Assembly (NCBI GenBank): GCA_022865365.1
Contig: JALHSW010000619.1
Location: forward strand, 1-25,830
DNA from: Acidimicrobiia bacterium
Lineage (GTDB): Bacteria > Actinomycetota > Acidimicrobiia > IMCC26256 > PALSA-555
DNA: 25,830 nt
Direction of reading: 5' to 3'
Below are positions 22,879 through 25,830 of the stretch, in pieces. Below the pieces are notes generated by a model, which was not told where the DNA came from, searched no databases, and worked only from the letters and a program-made list of their open reading frames with translations. Both the position numbers and the translations under genes were made by a program. Every line of letters begins with the position of its first letter. Position 1 is the stretch's first letter.

Positions 22879-22898
22879 ATCCTACGGTCGCGTAGCCT
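22879..22898. promoter_or_regulatory. Overlapping divergent -10 boxes for DLH and FadD genes
   Basis: TAGGAT on the minus strand (22884-22879) and TAGCCT on the plus strand (22893-22898) lie back to back within the imperfect palindrome CTACG-GTCG-CGTAG (22882-22895). The plus-strand box lies 9 nt before the ATG at 22908, giving almost no leader. Confidence 0.5.
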
Positions 22899-22907
22899 CT
22901 CCCCACG

Positions 22908-24464
22908 ATGAAGGAGCTCGTCTACCACCGCCAACTCCTCCCCGCCGCGGAGCGCTCCGCGGAGCGCACCGCCACCATCGACGGCACGTTCCGCGCGACC
23001 TACGCCGAGCATATGGATCGGGTCTTCCGGCTTGCACACGCGCTCTCGCACCAGCTCGGCGTCGGGCGCACCGACCGGTTCGCGGTCATGGCACTCAACA
23101 GCCACTGGTACCTCGAGCTGTACCACGCCGCCTTCCTCGGCGTGGGGGTGGTCAACCCCCTCAACCTCCGTCTTGCGCCTGCGGAGCTCGCCTACATCCT
23201 GCGCGACTCGGGAACGACCGTCTGCTTCGTGGACCCGACCTTCGCGACGGTCATCGATGCCGTGCGCGCCGAGGCCGGCATCGAGACCGTCGTCCTGATC
23301 GGAGACGGCGACGTTCCCCACGACATCACGATCGAGGCGCTGATCGCGGCAGGGGAGCCTGTCGTTCCGGCGGAGCCGGAGGAGGACGACCCGGTCGTCC
23401 TCATGTACACGGGCGGCACCACCGGGCTCCCCAAGGGCGTCCTGCTCGACCAGCGGGCCGAGATGCTCAACCTCTACCACGTCGCGCAGATGTGGGAGTT
23501 CGACGAGAGCTTCGTCTTCCTCCACCAGACACCGATGTTCCACGCGGCATCCATGGGTGGGATCCTCGGGATCCCCTCCGTGGGCGCGACGTCGACCTTC
23601 GTCCCGGTGTTCGACCCCGGCGCCGTGCTCGAGGCGATCGAGCGTGACCAGGTCACGATGACGGTGATGGTCCCGACGATGATCGGGATGCTCATGGCGC
23701 ATCCCGAGTTTCGGCCCGAGCGGCTCGCCTCGCTCGACATCCTCACGTACGGCGCTTCGCCGATGCCGGCCGCGTTGCTGGAGCGGATCCTCGAGACGAT
23801 GCCCGACCTCGACCTCTACCAGGGCTACGGGATGACCGAGAGCTCGGCCGTGCTCACCGCGCTCGGTCCCGACGACCACCGCGCCGGCGGTTCCCGGCTG
23901 CACTCGGCGGGGCGCGCGCTGTACGGCGTCGTGCTCTCCATCCAGGATGCCGACGGCAACGCACTCCCGACCGGTCAGACCGGCGAAGTGTGCGCGCGCG
24001 GGGGCAACTTCATGCGTGAGTACTGGAACAATCCGGAGGCAACCGAGGAGGCGTTCCACGGCGGCTGGTACCACTCGGGCGACGCGGGGTACCTCGACGA
24101 GCACGCCTACCTGTTCCTCGTCGACCGGGTCAAGGACATGATCGTCACCGGAGGCGAGAACGTCTACTCCGTCGAGGTCGAGAACGCGATCGCTGCGCAT
24201 CCCGCCGTCGCCCAGGTTGCGGTGATCGGCATCCCCCACGACGTGTGGGGCGAGGCCGTTCACGCCGTCGTCGTCACGCGGGACGGCATGGAGGTGACCG
24301 AGAGCGAGATCATCGAGCACGCGCGACCGAAGATCGCGGGCTACAAGCTCCCGAAGAGTGTCGAGGTCCGCGCCGAGCCACTGCCGCTCTCGGGTGCGAT
24401 GAAGGTACTCAAGCGGGAGCTCCGTAAGCAGTACTGGGAAGACGCCGAACGCGGTGTCAACTGA
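22908..24464 (+). CDS. Acyl-CoA synthetase (AMP-forming, FadD type)
   Basis: A 518-residue adenylate-forming enzyme of the ANL superfamily. The P-loop MYTGGTTGLPKG is at about 166-177, YGMTES near 305, GGWYHSGDAGYLDE (A7) and the hinge DRVKDMIVTGGENVYSVEVE follow, and the C-terminal catalytic Lys is in LSGAMKVLKREL. It activates a carboxylic acid to its CoA thioester through an acyl-adenylate. Fatty acids or steroid-derived acids are both possible. It does not look clearly like FadD3, the HIP-CoA ligase, so I leave the symbol blank. ATG 22908 fits the -10 position. Divergent from the DLH-like gene and convergent with the alcohol dehydrogenase, with only 24 bases between stops. Confidence 0.92.
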   Translation: MKELVYHRQLLPAAERSAERTATIDGTFRATYAEHMDRVFRLAHALSHQLGVGRTDRFAVMALNSHWYLELYHAAFLGVGVVNPLNLRLAPAELAYILRDSGTTVCFVDPTFATVIDAVRAEAGIETVVLIGDGDVPHDITIEALIAAGEPVVPAEPEEDDPVVLMYTGGTTGLPKGVLLDQRAEMLNLYHVAQMWEFDESFVFLHQTPMFHAASMGGILGIPSVGATSTFVPVFDPGAVLEAIERDQVTMTVMVPTMIGMLMAHPEFRPERLASLDILTYGASPMPAALLERILETMPDLDLYQGYGMTESSAVLTALGPDDHRAGGSRLHSAGRALYGVVLSIQDADGNALPTGQTGEVCARGGNFMREYWNNPEATEEAFHGGWYHSGDAGYLDEHAYLFLVDRVKDMIVTGGENVYSVEVENAIAAHPAVAQVAVIGIPHDVWGEAVHAVVVTRDGMEVTESEIIEHARPKIAGYKLPKSVEVRAEPLPLSGAMKVLKRELRKQYWEDAERGVN

Positions 24465-24488
24465 GCGCGCGGCCGAAGCGCTGCGCGG

Positions 24489-25724
24489 CTAGCGGAAGTC
24501 GAAGGCAACTTTGATCGCGCCGGTCGTGTCCTGGGTCGCGATCGTCGCGAACGCGTCGCGCCAGTCCTCCAGCGCAAACGTGTGCGTGAGCATCCCGGTG
24601 AGGTCGATGCGGCCGTCACGCACGAGCTCGAGGTAGTGGTCGATCCCGTGCTTGCGAACCCCGTCGACTTCCTCGAAGCCGAACGCGTTCGAGCCGGTGA
24701 AGTTGAGCTCCTTGAAGTAGAGCGGCGTGTCCTCCCAGTAGGTGGGGCCGTGCACACCTGCCTTGACGATCGTGCCGCGCGCCTTCGCGACGCGAGCGCC
24801 GACCTCAAAGGTCTCCTGCTTGCCGACGGTGTCGTACACGACGTCGATCTCGCCGGGGAACGCCATCGGGAGTCGATCGGCAGGTTGGAGCACCCCGCCG
24901 GACCACGCGGCAGCTTCTTCGATCACCTGCAGCGCAGGCGTGTGCCCGATCACGGTCGCACCGAGGTGACGCGCCATGTCGGCTTGCGCGTCGAAGCGCG
25001 CCACGACGAGCACTTCGACGTCGGGATAGAGCGAGCGTAGGATCGCGGTCGCGCACGTCCCGAGTGCGCCGGCGCCGTAGACCATCACCTTGCCGCCCGG
25101 GGGCGGTGGATGCCGCGTGATGGCGTGCAAGCTCACCGCGAACGGGTCCGCGAACACCGCGACCTCGTCGGGCACCTCGTCGGGCACCTTGAACAGCATC
25201 GAGTCGTGCGCGGGCATGAGCGTCGCGTAGCCGCCGCTTGCATCCTTCGACGTGCCGGTGTGGATGCCGGGGGCGATCGGTCCGGCGGCGAAGCTCGAGC
25301 ACATCGAGTAGTCGCCGCTTTCACATGCGGGACAGACCGGCGACACGCCGCGGGGCCCGCACGAGAGCCACGGGTTGAGCACGACGCGGTCGCCGACCTC
25401 GAGCCCCTCCGCTTCGGGGCCGAGCGCGACGACGTCGGCCACCACTTCGTGGCCCAGCACCTGGGGGAGCGAGAACCAGGCCTTCATCGGGTTGTCGGGC
25501 GAGCCCACGTCACCCCAGTCGCCGAACACCTGCTTCGAGTCGGACCCGCAGATGCCGGTGAGCCGCGGCTTGGTGACCACCCAGTCGGGCAGCAGGAAGC
25601 CGGGATCATCAACGTCGGTGAGCCGCATCGGCGTGTTCGCGAGCCCCGCGAGCAGATGGTTGTCGCCGGGGTCGGGAGCGCCGGGTTGAGGATCGGGGCG
25701 AACCCCGAACAGGAGCGCGCGCAT
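24489..25724 (-). CDS. Zinc-dependent medium-chain alcohol dehydrogenase
   Basis: A 411-residue MDR-family dehydrogenase. Catalytic zinc ligands are Cys59 in GICGSD and His92-Glu93 in LGHEVV. Structural zinc ligands appear as Cys122, Cys131, Cys134 and Cys142 around VCPACESGDYSMC. The cofactor fold is VYGAGALGTCA. The N-terminus (RALLFGVRPDPQPGA) is extended compared with simple alcohol dehydrogenases. ATG 25724 lies 6 nt after TAGCCT (25736-25731), so it is probably leaderless. It is transcribed alone on the minus strand. The substrate cannot be read; secondary alcohols or polyols are common for relatives. Confidence 0.9.
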   Translation of the reverse strand: MRALLFGVRPDPQPGAPDPGDNHLLAGLANTPMRLTDVDDPGFLLPDWVVTKPRLTGICGSDSKQVFGDWGDVGSPDNPMKAWFSLPQVLGHEVVADVVALGPEAEGLEVGDRVVLNPWLSCGPRGVSPVCPACESGDYSMCSSFAAGPIAPGIHTGTSKDASGGYATLMPAHDSMLFKVPDEVPDEVAVFADPFAVSLHAITRHPPPPGGKVMVYGAGALGTCATAILRSLYPDVEVLVVARFDAQADMARHLGATVIGHTPALQVIEEAAAWSGGVLQPADRLPMAFPGEIDVVYDTVGKQETFEVGARVAKARGTIVKAGVHGPTYWEDTPLYFKELNFTGSNAFGFEEVDGVRKHGIDHYLELVRDGRIDLTGMLTHTFALEDWRDAFATIATQDTTGAIKVAFDFR

Positions 25725-25730
25725 GGGCGC

Positions 25731-25736
25731 AGGCTA
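25731..25736 (-). promoter_or_regulatory. -10 box of the alcohol dehydrogenase gene
   Basis: Minus-strand TAGCCT lies exactly 6 nt before the ATG at 25724, giving a leaderless transcript. Confidence 0.6.
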
Positions 25737-25795
25737 CGCAGGAACTGACAGCCGTGCCTGGGCACCGGTCAGAGGCCCCGAGCCGTCGCCACCGC

Positions 25796-25801
25796 TACGC
25801 T
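25796..25801 (+). promoter_or_regulatory. -10 box for the gene at the window edge
   Basis: TACGCT lies 7 nt before ATG 25809, the same box and spacing as before echA20 and fadE30. Confidence 0.5.
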
Positions 25802-25808
25802 GCTGGCG

Positions 25809-25830
25809 ATGCTTGCGGAGACGATCACCC
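25809..25830 (+). CDS. Start of a gene cut by the window end
   Basis: ATG 25809 opens a frame, MLAETIT, that runs off the end of the window. It is called only because a TACGCT box lies 7 nt upstream. The product cannot be told. Confidence 0.4.

Overview
The window is high-GC DNA with tightly packed genes, many GTG starts and 1- or 4-base stop/start overlaps. Most genes belong to the actinobacterial pathway that degrades steroid rings C and D (the HIP-CoA, or methylhexahydroindanedione propionate, branch of cholesterol catabolism). Protein similarity points to an actinomycete. Many genes seem to start without a leader, a TANNNT -10 box lying 6-8 nt before the start codon. This would suit Acidimicrobiia or a related lineage outside Mycobacteriales, but the class is an inference.

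Layout. Positions 1-400: a small membrane protein gene and a large nested hairpin. Positions 407-3718 (minus): fadE31, a partner short fadE and fadA6, the late thiolytic/dehydrogenation steps. Positions 3755-3804: a perfect 18-bp inverted repeat. Positions 3815-4210 (minus): an NTF2-like protein. Positions 4295-10609 (minus): one coupled operon reading echA20, a DUF35 protein, an Ltp-type thiolase, ipdA, ipdB, ipdC and a serine hydrolase. Positions 10625-13985: a probable decayed integrative element bounded by 20-bp direct repeats. It holds a tyrosine-recombinase C-terminal remnant, an IS256-like remnant and an intact NarL-type two-component system. Positions 13994-14785 (plus): an SDR gene that was probably once divergent from echA20 across a shared promoter. 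Positions 14817-17819 (minus): an unknown protein, ipdF and fadE30. Positions 17864-19625 (plus): a MaoC hydratase and an FAD oxidoreductase. Positions 19654-22836 (minus): a multi-pass membrane hydrolase, a membrane protein with a histone-H1-like tail, and a dienelactone-hydrolase-family protein. Positions 22908-24464 (plus): an acyl-CoA synthetase. Positions 24489-25724 (minus): a zinc alcohol dehydrogenase. Position 25809 onward: the start of a further gene.

How the genes work together. IpdF, FadE30 and IpdC act on HIP/HIC-CoA intermediates. EchA20 opens ring D and IpdAB opens ring C. FadA6 and FadE31 with its partner then process the linear dioyl-CoA. The Ltp-DUF35 pair resembles steroid side-chain aldolases and sits unusually between echA20 and ipdA. 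FadD3, KstR2 and the early ring A/B genes are not seen here.

Main finding. The 3.3-kb element appears to have integrated into the compact divergent promoter between echA20 and the SDR gene. It splits a palindromic operator and places a two-component system inside the steroid locus. No CRISPR array, tRNA or rRNA was seen.
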